35,037 bases of DNA from Sphingomonas sp. (lineage in GTDB: Bacteria > Pseudomonadota > Alphaproteobacteria > Sphingomonadales > Sphingomonadaceae): positions 1 through 35,037 of the forward strand of contig JACDEB010000014.1 in NCBI GenBank assembly GCA_013816595.1, written 5' to 3'. The notes under the pieces are model-generated. The model did not search any database and was not told where the DNA came from. It saw only the letters and a list, made by a program, of their open reading frames with translations. The position numbers and the translations under genes were made by a program. This document shows, one piece after another, positions 16,802 to 25,963 of the stretch. Each line of letters opens with the position of its first letter. The stretch's first letter is position 1.

Positions 16802-17571
16802 CAGACCTCTGAATCTTTGCTCTTCGGCGCTGCTCGAGCCGCGCGCCAATGGGTCAGGCGGATCGCCAATATGGCGAATTCGTAGAGCGAATAGAGCGGC
16901 ACCAATAGCAGCAGCATCGAGACCGCGTCGGGCGGGGTCAGAACCGCCGCCACCCCAGCGCATGCGACAATCGCGTAGCGCCGCGAGCTGGTCAGCTGGG
17001 CCAGGCTGACGATGTTCGCGCGCTCGAGGATCATCAGCAGTACCGGAGACAGGAACGCGACTCCAAAGCCGAACAGGAAGCGGGTGACGAAATTGAGGTA
17101 ATTGCCAATCGCCGGGAGCGCTTCCTGGGTGACTCCGCCGATATTTCCTTCGAAGCCGAGCAGGAATTTGAGCGCCCACGGCATGGCGACATAATAAGCG
17201 AACGCCGCGCCGCCGCCAAAAAAGAACGGAGTTATCAGCAAAAACGGCAGAAACGCCTTCTTTTCCTTCACATACAGGCCCGGCGCGACGAACCTCCACA
17301 ATTGCGTCGCGAACACCGGGAAGGCGAGCATCAGCGCCGCGAAGAACGCCACTTTGACCTCGACGAAAAAGGCTTCGAAGATGTCGGTGTAGATCAGCTT
17401 GCCCTGCCCCGCGGCGAGCAATGGCTGGACCAGAACGGCAAAAATCGGCCTGGCGAAGTACAGGCAGATAAAGAATCCCGAGAGCAAGGTCGCGACTACC
17501 CACAACAGGCGCCGGCGAAGCTCGATCAGATGGTCGAGCAGCGGGGCCTTGCTGTCATCAGGATCGGTCAC
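16801..17571 (-). CDS. tatC: Sec-independent translocase subunit TatC
   Basis: TatC, the multi-spanning receptor of the twin-arginine pathway that exports folded proteins. The 256-residue product begins with the conserved cytoplasmic LLDHLIELRRRLLWV (about 11-25), followed by six hydrophobic segments; ELRRR, the periplasmic IFEAFFVEVKVAFF and the FGFGVAFLSPV segment are typical. It starts at GTG (17569-17571), overlapping the tatB stop as GTGA, and is the last gene of the long minus-strand run. The C-terminal tail is short and charged. Confidence 0.97.
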   Translation of the reverse strand: MTDPDDSKAPLLDHLIELRRRLLWVVATLLSGFFICLYFARPIFAVLVQPLLAAGQGKLIYTDIFEAFFVEVKVAFFAALMLAFPVFATQLWRFVAPGLYVKEKKAFLPFLLITPFFFGGGAAFAYYVAMPWALKFLLGFEGNIGGVTQEALPAIGNYLNFVTRFLFGFGVAFLSPVLLMILERANIVSLAQLTSSRRYAIVACAGVAAVLTPPDAVSMLLLLVPLYSLYEFAILAIRLTHWRAARAAPKSKDSEV

Positions 17572-17957
17572 GGCAGCGGCCGCTCGCTCGGCGGCGTGGG
17601 ATCGTCGTCATCGACCGCCAGGCCAGCGCCCGGTGACGCCACTTGCGGTTCGGATGGCGCCGCTGCCGCTTCAGTCGGCGGCAATTCGCCCGCCGGCGGC
17701 GGATCGGGGTAATGCGCGTCCGGCGGATGGGCGGACATGATCCGCTGATTATCCTCGCGCCACTTGCGCTCCATTTCCTCGAGTTCGGCCTCGCGCATCA
17801 CATTTTCGATGCCGGAGGTGAAATGACGCGCGTAGCCGCGCACCTTGCCGACCCAGCGGCCGATCTTGAGCATGACGTTCGGCAGGTCCTTGGGCCCGAT
17901 GAACAACAGGGCCAGCACTGCAACGATCAGCAGTTCGGTGGAATCGACGCCGAACAT
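17568..17957 (-). CDS. tatB: Sec-independent translocase subunit TatB
   Basis: TatB joins TatC to form the signal-peptide receptor. The 129-residue product has one N-terminal membrane helix, STELLIVAVLALLFIGPKDLP (with the family's Gly-Pro hinge at about 21-22), then an amphipathic helix with the MLKIGRWVGKVRGYARHF segment, a charged helix, and a disordered Pro/Ala-rich tail. It has Asp6-Ser-Thr-Glu8-like acidity before the helix as expected for TatB. It lies 21 bases after tatA and overlaps tatC by 4 nt. Confidence 0.95.
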   Translation of the reverse strand: MFGVDSTELLIVAVLALLFIGPKDLPNVMLKIGRWVGKVRGYARHFTSGIENVMREAELEEMERKWREDNQRIMSAHPPDAHYPDPPPAGELPPTEAAAAPSEPQVASPGAGLAVDDDDPTPPSERPLP

Positions 17958-17978
17958 CGGCGCTATGCCCGGCCGCGA

Positions 17979-18245
17979 CTACAGCGGTTTGTCGTCGGCT
18001 GGCGGGATCGGCGGCGGGGTTACCGGCTCGACCGGCCGCGCGGTAACGTCGATCGGTTGCGACGGCGGCGGGGTCTGCTGCGGCGGTAGGCTTTTGGTCT
18101 TTTCATCCTCGTCGGACAGGCCCTGCTTGAAGCTTTTCAGCCCCTTGGCGACGTCGCCCATCATGTTTGAAAAGCGACTGCCGCCGAACAGCAGCAACAG
18201 CAATACGGCGAGGATAATCCAATGAATCAGGCTGAAACCGCCCAT
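17979..18245 (-). CDS. tatA: Sec-independent translocase subunit TatA
   Basis: TatA forms the protein-conducting oligomer of the Tat system. The 88-residue product has the short membrane helix SLIHWIILAVLLLLLFGGSRF (about 5-25), the amphipathic helix NMMGDVAKGLKSFKQGLSDE, and an acidic then Pro-rich tail. The FGGSRF turn replaces the more common FG-x-K-K-L-P. It follows scpB by 38 bases and heads tatABC. Confidence 0.96.
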   Translation of the reverse strand: MGGFSLIHWIILAVLLLLLFGGSRFSNMMGDVAKGLKSFKQGLSDEDEKTKSLPPQQTPPPSQPIDVTARPVEPVTPPPIPPADDKPL

Positions 18246-18283
18246 CGACTTGCACTCCGCGAATAAAAGGCTCGAAGCCCCTC

Positions 18284-18865
18284 TTAGTCTTCCTCGGTCT
18301 CGCTTTCCAGTTGCAGCTGTCCGAGCGATTCCAATACGCTTTCGTCGAGCGGATCGAGGAGCCCCGCAGCCCTCAGATCATCGATTCCAGGCAGATCGCG
18401 GCGCGATCCAAGCCCGAAGTGGGTCAGGAAGTCCTGGGTCGAGGCATAAAGCAATGGCCGCCCCGGCCCTTCGCGCCGTCCGGCGGGGCGGACCCAGCCG
18501 GCGTCCATCAGCACGTCGAGCGTGCCCTTGGAAATCTGCACCCCGCGAATCGCCTCGATCTCGGCCCTGCTCACCGGCTCGTGATAAGCGATGATTGCCA
18601 GCGTTTCGGTCGCCGCGCGCGACAATCGCCGGCTTTCCTCGCGGGTCCGGCGAAGCAAATGGGCGAGATCGGGAGCGGTCTGGAAATGCCAGCGGCCGCC
18701 GCGCTCGACGATTTCAATCCCGCGCCCGGCATAGGTTTCGGCAAGCGCGGCAAGCGCGCTGCCGACATCGCCCTCCCCGACATGCTCGGCGATATCACCC
18801 GCCGTCAGCGGCTCGGCGGACGCGAACAACGTCGCCTCGACCGCCCGGGTGAATTCATCGCTCAC
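18284..18865 (-). CDS. scpB: Segregation and condensation protein B
   Basis: ScpB is the winged-helix kite subunit of the SMC-ScpAB condensin that compacts and separates chromosomes. The 193-residue product has two winged-helix units; LSRAATETLAIIAYHEPVSRAEIEAIRGV (about 82-110) is the family signature. The C-terminus is acidic (ESETEED). It starts at GTG overlapping the scpA stop as GTGA, so the two subunits are made together. Confidence 0.95.
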   Translation of the reverse strand: MSDEFTRAVEATLFASAEPLTAGDIAEHVGEGDVGSALAALAETYAGRGIEIVERGGRWHFQTAPDLAHLLRRTREESRRLSRAATETLAIIAYHEPVSRAEIEAIRGVQISKGTLDVLMDAGWVRPAGRREGPGRPLLYASTQDFLTHFGLGSRRDLPGIDDLRAAGLLDPLDESVLESLGQLQLESETEED

Positions 18866-19623
18866 GCTGCGCTCCGCAACATCAATGCTCCGAACGCATC
18901 CTCCTGAGCCATTTCGATCCGGCCCTGACGCGCCAGTTCGAGCATCGCGACGAAGCTCGAGGCCAAGGCCGAGCGGCGATATTGCGCGTCCTGGCTCGAC
19001 GGTAGGAAACTCTCCAGCCGAGTCCAGTCGAGCGCCGAGCCGATCATCCGGCTGACCCGCTCGATCGCCTCATCGAGCGTCATGACCGCCCGCGCATGAA
19101 CCACGTGCATCGCCGGAGCGGTCCGCGCCTTGACCGCGCCATAAGCCGCGAACAAATCGAAATCGCGTACTTGCCAATGCGACTTGCGAATTTGCCGGAG
19201 CCCCTCGGGAGCCCCGCGAACGAAGACGTCGCGGCCAATCCGGTCCCGCCCAAGCAGCCGCGCACCGGCCTCGCGCATTGCGTCCAGCCGAAGCAACCGC
19301 ATCTGCAGGCGCAGCGCGATCTCCTCGGGGCTTGGGTCGGCCTCCGGATCCTTGGGTAGCAGCAGGCACGATTTGAGGTACGCCAGCCACGCCGCCATGA
19401 CGAGATAATCGGCGGCGATCTCCAACTTGAGCGCCCGCGCCTGTGCAAGATAAGCGAGATATTGTTCGACCAGCTCGAGGATCGAGATTTGCGTCAGATC
19501 GACCTTTTGCGACCGCGCCAGGTTGAGCAGCAGGTCGAGCGGCCCTTCCCACCCATCGAGGTTGAGGTTGAGCTCGTCCGACTGGCGCAGCGGCCGTTCC
19601 TCGAAATCGGAGTCGAAATCCAT
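18862..19623 (-). CDS. scpA: Segregation and condensation protein A
   Basis: ScpA is the kleisin that bridges the SMC heads. The 253-residue product has the N-terminal helical domain with GWEGPLDLLLNLARSQKVDL (about 24-43) and LEIAADYLVMAAWLAYLKSCLLLP, which binds the SMC neck, and a C-terminal winged helix that caps the other SMC (RQGRIEMAQEDAFGALMLRS). The ATG is at 19621-19623, nine bases after nagZ; the end overlaps scpB. Confidence 0.96.
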   Translation of the reverse strand: MDFDSDFEERPLRQSDELNLNLDGWEGPLDLLLNLARSQKVDLTQISILELVEQYLAYLAQARALKLEIAADYLVMAAWLAYLKSCLLLPKDPEADPSPEEIALRLQMRLLRLDAMREAGARLLGRDRIGRDVFVRGAPEGLRQIRKSHWQVRDFDLFAAYGAVKARTAPAMHVVHARAVMTLDEAIERVSRMIGSALDWTRLESFLPSSQDAQYRRSALASSFVAMLELARQGRIEMAQEDAFGALMLRSAA

Positions 19624-19632
19624 CGCCTCAGC

Positions 19633-20640
19633 CTAGGCCAGCGCCAGCAACTCGTCACGCTTGGCGATCGCCTCGGCAAAGTCGATCCCGTCCGCCTCGG
19701 GGTTGACGTTGGCCATCGCCCGGGCGCGACGCTCGGCGCCCTTGGGGGTCATCGCCGGGACCGCCTTTGCGACCGCGACCATCTCCTCCATCTTGCCCGA
19801 ACAATGGAGCGCGACATCGCAGCCAGCGGCGACCACCCCCGCCGCCCGCTCGCCGAAATCGCCCTGAAGCGCTTCCATGCCCAGATCGTCGCTCATCAGC
19901 CAGCCATCGAACCCGATTCGGCCGCGAATGATATCGCTTATTACCGTCGGCGACAGGCTCGCGGGGCGCTGGTCGTCCCACGCGGTGTAGACGACATGCG
20001 CGGTCATCCCCATCGGGGCCCAATTGAGGCACTCGAACGGTTCGAGGTCGATTTCCAGTTCGTCCGCGCTGGCGCTGACCACCGGCAGTTCCTTGTGGCT
20101 GTCGACCAGCGCCCGGCCATGGCCCGGCATGTGCTTGACCACACCGACCACCCCCGCCGAGCCAAGCCCATCGAGCACTGCTCGCCCCAGCGCCGCAACC
20201 TGCATCGGCTCCTCGCCCAGCGCGCGGTCGCCGATGATGTCGGTCGCTCCGGGCTGGCGGACATCGAGCAATGGCAGGCAATCGACATTGACCCCGACCT
20301 GCCACAGCATCAGGCCCAATGCTCGGGCGTTCGAACGCACCGCCTCGATCGCGGAGGATGGCGCCGCGCGGTAGAGCAAGGCAAACCGCTCAGCCGCCGG
20401 GAAGTGGGGCCATTCGGGCATCCGCATGCGCGCTACCCGGCCGCCTTCCTGGTCGATCAGGATCGGCAAATCGTCGCGCCCGGTCAGATCGCGAAGCCCA
20501 TCGGTCAGCGCCAGCACCTGCGCCGGATCGCTACAATTGCGCCGGAACAGGATGTAGCCCGCGGGGTCGGCTTCGCGGAAAAAATCGCGCTCCGAAGCGC
20601 TCATCGTCATGCCTTCAAGGCCGTAAATCGCTGCCTGCAT
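19633..20640 (-). CDS. nagZ: Beta-N-acetylhexosaminidase NagZ
   Basis: NagZ is the family GH3 glycosidase that removes GlcNAc from anhydromuropeptides in cytoplasmic cell wall recycling. The 335-residue single-domain TIM barrel is of family length. The substrate motif KHMPGHGRALVDSHKELPVV (about 169-188) carries the mobile-loop acid/base pair (Asp180/His182), and GWLMSDDLGMEAL carries the nucleophile Asp251 or Asp252. It has no signal peptide. It lies ten bases after the second SPOR gene and nine before scpA. Confidence 0.96.
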   Translation of the reverse strand: MQAAIYGLEGMTMSASERDFFREADPAGYILFRRNCSDPAQVLALTDGLRDLTGRDDLPILIDQEGGRVARMRMPEWPHFPAAERFALLYRAAPSSAIEAVRSNARALGLMLWQVGVNVDCLPLLDVRQPGATDIIGDRALGEEPMQVAALGRAVLDGLGSAGVVGVVKHMPGHGRALVDSHKELPVVSASADELEIDLEPFECLNWAPMGMTAHVVYTAWDDQRPASLSPTVISDIIRGRIGFDGWLMSDDLGMEALQGDFGERAAGVVAAGCDVALHCSGKMEEMVAVAKAVPAMTPKGAERRARAMANVNPEADGIDFAEAIAKRDELLALA

Positions 20641-20650
20641 CGTTCCTGCC

Positions 20651-21325
20651 TTATTGCGCGACGAAGCAACTTTCGCCCGCCGCCTTCAATGCCTGGCACG
20701 CGGCCTTGGCGTCGGCCGGCGAAGCGGCCGAAGCGCGCAACCGGATTCCCCCCGAAAATAGGACGACCATCTTGGTCATCGCAGCGACCGACGGGAAGCG
20801 GCTGCTCAGCGCGGTCCAGGCGCGTTCGGCCTGCGCCTGATTCTGGAATGCGCCGAGCTGGACGACGCTGCCACTGCCACCGCGCGCAGGGGCTGCGGGC
20901 CCGGGCGCTGCGACCGGCGGAATCGCCGCTTTGGGGTCAACCGGCGCCGTGGGCAGCGGCTTGGGCGGTGCCTGGACCGGCGTCTCGGGGACTTTGCTGA
21001 GGTCGAGTTGGGCGTCGGGATCTTGACCCGCACTGGTCTCAAACGCGGTTTCGCTGTCGCCCGCGACATCGAGCCCGCCGGGATCGGTCGGCTTGATCTT
21101 ATAGGGTCCCGCAGGCGCCTTGATCAGCTCGGGCGGGCCATCGCCAACCGCTTCGCGCCGGCCAAGCCAGAAAAAGGTCGCTGCGACGATCAATGCGGCC
21201 GCGATCACCACCAGCAAGGCAATGAACATCTTGCGCGCCGACAGACCGCGCGGCTCGTCTTCGTCGTCGACCGCTTGCAGCCACGGCAACTGGCCATCGT
21301 CATAACCCGTCCGCCGATCGCTCAC
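20651..21325 (-). CDS. SPOR-domain membrane protein (second of a tandem pair)
   Basis: A 224-residue protein. A cytoplasmic N-terminus with LPWLQ at 13-17 is followed by an acidic stretch, one membrane helix (about 33-53, ending FFWLG), a Pro/Ala-rich periplasmic linker, and a C-terminal SPOR domain (SGSVVQLGAFQNQAQAERAW to the end). SPOR domains bind peptidoglycan freed of stem peptides at the division septum. The GTG at 21325 overlaps the previous gene's stop as GTGA; longer upstream readings run into that gene. Residues 1-17 and the helix exit match the upstream SPOR protein, so the two arose by duplication. Confidence 0.9.
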   Translation of the reverse strand: MSDRRTGYDDGQLPWLQAVDDEDEPRGLSARKMFIALLVVIAAALIVAATFFWLGRREAVGDGPPELIKAPAGPYKIKPTDPGGLDVAGDSETAFETSAGQDPDAQLDLSKVPETPVQAPPKPLPTAPVDPKAAIPPVAAPGPAAPARGGSGSVVQLGAFQNQAQAERAWTALSSRFPSVAAMTKMVVLFSGGIRLRASAASPADAKAACQALKAAGESCFVAQ

Positions 21326-22053
21326 TTCACTGACCTCGCGGATTGGCTCAGGCCGAGGACGATGCAGCTTTGGCCGATAACCCGCATTCGTTGGCACAAC
21401 ACTTCGGAATGCGCCTGCGATGTCGTGCCCATCTGGAGCCGGTAATAGGTCCGGCCATTGCGCAGCGACCGGACCGGAACGACCACCGTTCTGATCCGCG
21501 ACATACCGGGATAAATGCCCATGACCTTGCGCCAGCCGGTCTTGGCCTGGGCGGCCGATTCGAATGTGCCGATACGCACCATCCGCCCCAATGCGCCGGT
21601 ACTTTTGCGCGCCGGCCAATATTCAACCCGGCTCGAGCCGTTCACTGCTTTTTTTGGCGGAGCCGGCGCGGTTGCTTTCGCCGCTGCCGGTCGCCGGGTT
21701 ACCGCCCGGCCATGGCGCACCGTCGGTGGCGCTGGCCGCGCCACCGGTGCGGTGGGCGCTACAGTCACTTCGGATATCGCTGACGGCTGTTCCGCCACAT
21801 CCGGCACCTGCGGCTCGGGCAGGGTCGCGGTCGTCGCCGGGGGCCGAGTGGCTGACTGTTCGGCCGCCGGTGCCCCGAAATCGAATTGCTTGACCGAGCG
21901 CGACCCCAGCCAGAACGAGATTCCGGCAACCAGCAGCAGCGCCGGAATCGACCAGCGCCACAGGCCGGGCAAGGCGCTACGGGCCGCTTTGGGCGGCTCA
22001 TCCTGGAGCCACGGCAGCCGGTCGATTGCAGCCACCGCGCGACTGTCGCTCAT
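21322..22053 (-). CDS. SPOR-domain-like membrane protein (first of a tandem pair)
   Basis: A 243-residue protein with the layout of its downstream neighbour: LPWLQ at 13-17, a membrane helix (about 31-50, SIPALLLVAGISFWLG), a Pro/Ala/Thr-rich linker, and a C-terminal SPOR-type fold (GRMVRIGTFESAAQAKTGWR, then YYRLQMGTTSQAHSEVLC). The SPOR part is more divergent than in the neighbour. Its ATG lies two bases after the argS stop, so it is coupled to argS. A role at the septal wall is inferred from the domain. Confidence 0.85.
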   Translation of the reverse strand: MSDSRAVAAIDRLPWLQDEPPKAARSALPGLWRWSIPALLLVAGISFWLGSRSVKQFDFGAPAAEQSATRPPATTATLPEPQVPDVAEQPSAISEVTVAPTAPVARPAPPTVRHGRAVTRRPAAAKATAPAPPKKAVNGSSRVEYWPARKSTGALGRMVRIGTFESAAQAKTGWRKVMGIYPGMSRIRTVVVPVRSLRNGRTYYRLQMGTTSQAHSEVLCQRMRVIGQSCIVLGLSQSARSVK

Positions 22054-22055
22054 GG

Positions 22056-23789
22056 TCAGCGCATCTCCTCGGTCGCGGTCACTCCCATCAGGCCGAGACC
22101 GCTTCGGATAACCTGCCCGATGCCGAGCGCCAATTCCAGCCGAGCGCGAGAAAGTTGGGGATTGTTTTCAACGAGGAAGCGCCGCCCGGGGTCGTCATTG
22201 CCCTGGTTCCACAAGGAATGGAATTCGGCCGCCAAATCGTGGAGGTAGAAGGCGAGGCGGTGCGGCTCATGGGCGATTGCAGCGCTTTCGACGACGCGCG
22301 GATATTGGGCCGCGAACCGGACCAGCGCCAGTTCCTCACCATCAAGAAGCGACAAATCGGCCTTGCTCGACAGATCGACCCCGGCATCGCCCGATTTGCG
22401 TTTCAGCGATCCGATCCGCGCATGGGCATATTGGACGTAGAACACCGGATTGTCCTTCGACGCCTCGACCACCTTGGAAAAGTCGAAATCGAGCATCGAA
22501 TCGGTGCGCTTGGTCAGCATGATGAACCGCACCACGTCCTTGCCGACTTCTTCGACCACTTCCGCGAGCGTGATGAAATCGCCGGAGCGCTTGCTCATCT
22601 TGATCGGCTCGCCATAGCGGAACAGCCGCACCATCTGGACCAGTTTGACGTCGAGATCGACGCGCCCGTCGGACAGCGCGGTGACCGCCGCCTGGACGCG
22701 CTTGACGGTTCCCGCGTGATCCGCGCCCCAGATGTTGACCAGATGGTCGGCGGCCCGCGCTTTCTGGAAATGATAAGCGGCATCGGACCCGAAATAGGTC
22801 CAGCTGCCATCCGATTTCTTCATCGGCCGGTCCTGATCGTCGCCGAACCTGGTCGATCGGAACAAGGTCAGCTCGACCGGCTCCCATTCGTCATGCGCGT
22901 CGAGGCTCTTGGGCCGCTCCAGCGCGCCTTCGTAGACCAGACCCTTGTCGCGCAGCACCTTCAGCCCGGTCTCGACCGCACCTGTGCGCTGGAGCTCGGC
23001 TTCAGACGAAAACAGATCGTGGTGTATCCCGAGCAGGCCGAGGTCGTGGCGGATGAGGTCGAGCATCGCTGCGATCGCCCGCTCGCGGAACGGCTCCAGC
23101 CACTCGTCTTCCGGAGCGGCGGCATAGCGATTGGCATATTCGGCGGCGAGCAATTCCCCGACCGGCACCAGATAATCGCCCGGATACATGCCGTCTGGAA
23201 TGTCGCCAATATCTTCGCCCAGCGCTTCGCGATAGCGCAGGTGGACCGAGCGGGCGAGCGTATCGACCTGCGCCCCGGCGTCGTTGACATAATATTCCTT
23301 GGTGACTCGAAAGCCCGCGGCCTCAAGCAGCCGCGCCAGGCTGTCGCCGACCACCGCCCCGCGGCAATGGCCCATGTGCAGCGGCCCGGTCGGATTGGCC
23401 GAAACATATTCGACATTGACCCGCTCGTTGTTGCCGATGGTCGACAGGCCGTAGGCGTCACCCTTGGCCAGAATGATGCGCAATTCGTCGCGCAGGGCAT
23501 CGGCGGTCAGCCGGATGTTGATGAAGCCGGGGCCCGCGACTTCGACCGCGGTGATGGTCGGGATCGCTTCAAGCTTGGGCTTGATCAGCTCGGCCAGCGC
23601 GCGCGGGTTGGTTCCCGCCGCCTTGGCCAGGACCATCGCCGCATTGGTCGCAAGATCGCCGTGCGCGGGATCGCGCGGCGGCTCGACCGTCACGTTCCTG
23701 CGCTCAAGGCCAGCCGGCAATTCGCCGTCTTCGACCAGGGCATCGAGCACTTCGTCGAGAAGCGCTGCATATTGGGCGTAAAGGCTCAA
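22056..23789 (-). CDS. argS: Arginyl-tRNA synthetase
   Basis: Class I arginyl-tRNA synthetase, 577 residues. The N-terminal Add-1 domain (about 1-105) precedes the catalytic fold with the HIGH-like signature NPTGPLHMGHCRGAVVGD (about 129-146) and KMSKRSGDF as the KMSKS loop (about 396-404). The C-terminal DALR domain ends in LGIGQVIRSGLGLMGV. It starts at TTG behind GGTGGA (six-base spacing). It leads the run argS-SPOR-SPOR-nagZ-scpA-scpB-tatA-tatB-tatC. Confidence 0.97.
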   Translation of the reverse strand: MSLYAQYAALLDEVLDALVEDGELPAGLERRNVTVEPPRDPAHGDLATNAAMVLAKAAGTNPRALAELIKPKLEAIPTITAVEVAGPGFINIRLTADALRDELRIILAKGDAYGLSTIGNNERVNVEYVSANPTGPLHMGHCRGAVVGDSLARLLEAAGFRVTKEYYVNDAGAQVDTLARSVHLRYREALGEDIGDIPDGMYPGDYLVPVGELLAAEYANRYAAAPEDEWLEPFRERAIAAMLDLIRHDLGLLGIHHDLFSSEAELQRTGAVETGLKVLRDKGLVYEGALERPKSLDAHDEWEPVELTLFRSTRFGDDQDRPMKKSDGSWTYFGSDAAYHFQKARAADHLVNIWGADHAGTVKRVQAAVTALSDGRVDLDVKLVQMVRLFRYGEPIKMSKRSGDFITLAEVVEEVGKDVVRFIMLTKRTDSMLDFDFSKVVEASKDNPVFYVQYAHARIGSLKRKSGDAGVDLSSKADLSLLDGEELALVRFAAQYPRVVESAAIAHEPHRLAFYLHDLAAEFHSLWNQGNDDPGRRFLVENNPQLSRARLELALGIGQVIRSGLGLMGVTATEEMR

Positions 23790-23954
23790 ATTTCGTCCAC
23801 CAATGAGGAGCCGTCGCCTCTAGCGCAGGGACAAGCGAAGGTCACGTGCCGCTTCCCGGGTCCAGCGACCGGTGTTAGCTTGGCCGGCGAGACACTGAGG
23901 CAGGGGGTAAATTTGGGGGCGAACGTCATTGGCAAAGGCGATGGCGCAAGCCCG

Positions 23955-25139
23955 ATGGTCGAGGCCAAGCCCGGCGGCTTGACCCGGTCCGGCGCAGTCC
24001 GGATCGACGCCATTGACATGATGCGCGGGCTGGTCGTCGTCATCATGGTGCTCGACCATGTGCGCGATTTCTTTCACTTAAATCCGGGCATCGACCCGAC
24101 CGATCCGTTGCGGTCGTACCCCGCACTTTACCTCACCCGCTGGGTCACACATTTGTGCGCTCCGACCTTCGTTTTCCTCGCCGGGGTTTCGATCCTGTTC
24201 CAGAAAACCAATGGCAAGGATCCGGCGCATCTCAGCCGCTTCCTTCTGACCCGCGGTCTGTGGCTGCTGTTCCTCGAGGCGACAGTGGTCACCTTCGGTT
24301 TCAATTTCGGCGAGCCGTTCGTATTCCTGCAGGTGATCTGGGCGATCGGCATGGGCATGATCTTCATGGCCGCGCTGGCCCACCTTTAGCCGCGTATAGT
24401 GCTTGGGATTGGAATCGCGATCCTCGCGCTTTATCCCTTCGTCGTCCCGCTGGTCGGAGGCGCGACCGGGGTCGCACGCGTGGTCGCCTTGCTGGCGCTG
24501 GGGATCGGGGCGGTGCCCGGCACTCCGATCTTCCTCGCTTACGCAGCGATTCCGTGGCTCGGAGTGATGTGCCTTGGCTTCGGGCTTGGCCCAATGTTCC
24601 AATTACCGCCCGAACAGCGCGGCCGGCGTATCGCGCTGATTGCCGCTGCAATGCTGGCACTGTTCGCGGTGGTTCGGACGCTCAACGGCTATGGCAATCC
24701 GCAGTCGTGGCACGGCAATCCCGATTTGACCCGCGAAGCGATGGAATATTTCAACGTCGTCAAATATCCTCCAAGCCCCGATTATGTGCTTGCGACATTG
24801 GGCTGCTCGCTGCTGATCTTCCTCGGCATCGGCCACCTGCGCGGCACCATCGCCCGGGTCCTGCTGGATTTTGGCCGGACCCCTTTATTCACCTACGTCT
24901 GCCACATCTACATCGCCCACGGCCTGATGCTCGCCGTCGCCGCGGCAATGGGCAAACCGCAGGTCGCAATCGGGGTGTTCCAGCGCCTGTTCAGCGCTGC
25001 GCCGCCCGAGCCATGGGGTTTCTCGCTCGGCGTGACCTTCGCCATCTGGGCGCTGGTCATCGCGATTCTGATCCCGCTCGCCCATTGGTTTGCGGGCGTC
25101 AAACACCGCCGCCGCGACTGGTGGCTGTCCTACCTTTAG
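23955..25139 (+). pseudogene. HGSNAT/DUF1624-like membrane acetyltransferase, interrupted by an in-frame TAG
   Basis: The reading frame continues through a TAG at 24387-24389. The first half (23955-24386, 144 codons) has the family's start, RIDAIDMMRGLVVVIMVLDHVR, and RWVTHLCAPTFVFLAGVS. The second half (24390-25139) carries the remaining membrane segments and ends DWWLSYL. Together they would make about 394 residues, the usual length of the DUF1624 / heparan-alpha-glucosaminide N-acetyltransferase-like family of ten-helix proteins that move acetyl groups across the membrane. Both halves keep frame and coding composition, so the stop is recent, a sequencing error, or read through. A GTG at 24399 could restart the second half. 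The ATG at 23955 is a best guess. It overlaps the convergent methyltransferase by 4 nt. Confidence 0.8.
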
Positions 25140-25963
25140 GCCGCTGCGCGGATGCTGATTGCCCGGCGCTTGCGGCCCTCGACGGTCCCAAGCGTTGGCA
25201 TTGCTCGATCCTCGATCAGCTCGAGGCCGGGCGCTCCCGAAGCCATTGCGCCGAGGATCTGGTTTAGCGGATAAACCCAGTTGAGCGCTTTCACCCGTTT
25301 CATCCGCGACGCGGCGATATAGATGATGTGCGCGGTGCAATTGCCGCTCATAATGCTGCCCAGGCGGCGGAAATATTCGGGCAGTTCCTCGGGCGGAACA
25401 TGCTGCAGGACCGCGCTCGAAAAGATAAAGTCGGGCTTCCATTCGGCCACTTGCGACAAATGCTCCGGAGTGATCGTCAGAAGCAGCGGCGCCTTGTCCG
25501 CGATGAGCTTAGGGTCGATCAGTTCAAGCCCTTGGTTGATGAACGTATCGACCACGTCCATCCCGCAATATTTGCCGGCCTCGAGATAGCGCATGGCGTG
25601 CTGGCCAAGCCGCAATGAGCCGCAGCCATAATCGACGCACTTCATCCGCGGCGTCAGGCCGAAGCTCAGGATCGCGTCCCAGATATCGAGCGCGCGAGTG
25701 GCGAAATCGTCGGGCGTCCAGTCGATCTCAGCCTTATGGTCCTTGGCCTTGCCGCGCTGGCCGAGCGTGTAATGGCTTCGGCCCTCCTCAAGGTGAGCGA
25801 TGGTCTTGGCGGCATAATAGTCGCCGAAGGTGCCGTCGGGGTTATTCGCCTGCCAGGCGCGGAAGCGGCGATCGCTGATGCGGTTGGCAATCGCCTCGAT
25901 CAGCGGCAGTTCGCGCAGCTTCCGCTTCAAGCGGCTCGGCCACTTTTTGATTTTGATACTCAT
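25136..25963 (-). CDS. Class I SAM-dependent methyltransferase
   Basis: A 275-residue methyltransferase. A basic N-terminus (MSIKIKKWPSRLKRKLRELP) is followed by a helical segment and the Rossmann fold. Motif I is MKCVDYGCGSLRLGQHAMRY (about 106-125), the acidic end of strand two is YCGMDVVDTF, and FSSAVLQHVPPEELPEYF (about 180-197) is the post-motif region common in small-molecule methyltransferases. The substrate is unknown; the basic N-terminus could contact a membrane or nucleic acid. The ATG at 25963 follows a purine-rich AAGGCGG. It and the broken acetyltransferase sit between dgt and argS, which suggests an inserted pair. Confidence 0.82.
   Translation of the reverse strand: MSIKIKKWPSRLKRKLRELPLIEAIANRISDRRFRAWQANNPDGTFGDYYAAKTIAHLEEGRSHYTLGQRGKAKDHKAEIDWTPDDFATRALDIWDAILSFGLTPRMKCVDYGCGSLRLGQHAMRYLEAGKYCGMDVVDTFINQGLELIDPKLIADKAPLLLTITPEHLSQVAEWKPDFIFSSAVLQHVPPEELPEYFRRLGSIMSGNCTAHIIYIAASRMKRVKALNWVYPLNQILGAMASGAPGLELIEDRAMPTLGTVEGRKRRAISIRAAA

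Noticed and set aside
19462-21000. 512-codon plus-strand frame opposite nagZ and the SPOR gene
   Set aside because: Antisense shadow; no ribosome site and low-complexity Arg/His/Gln composition.
22026-23954. Long plus-strand open frame opposite argS, reading into the acetyltransferase gene
   Set aside because: The part before about 23955 is the argS shadow with no family features; only the end is coding.
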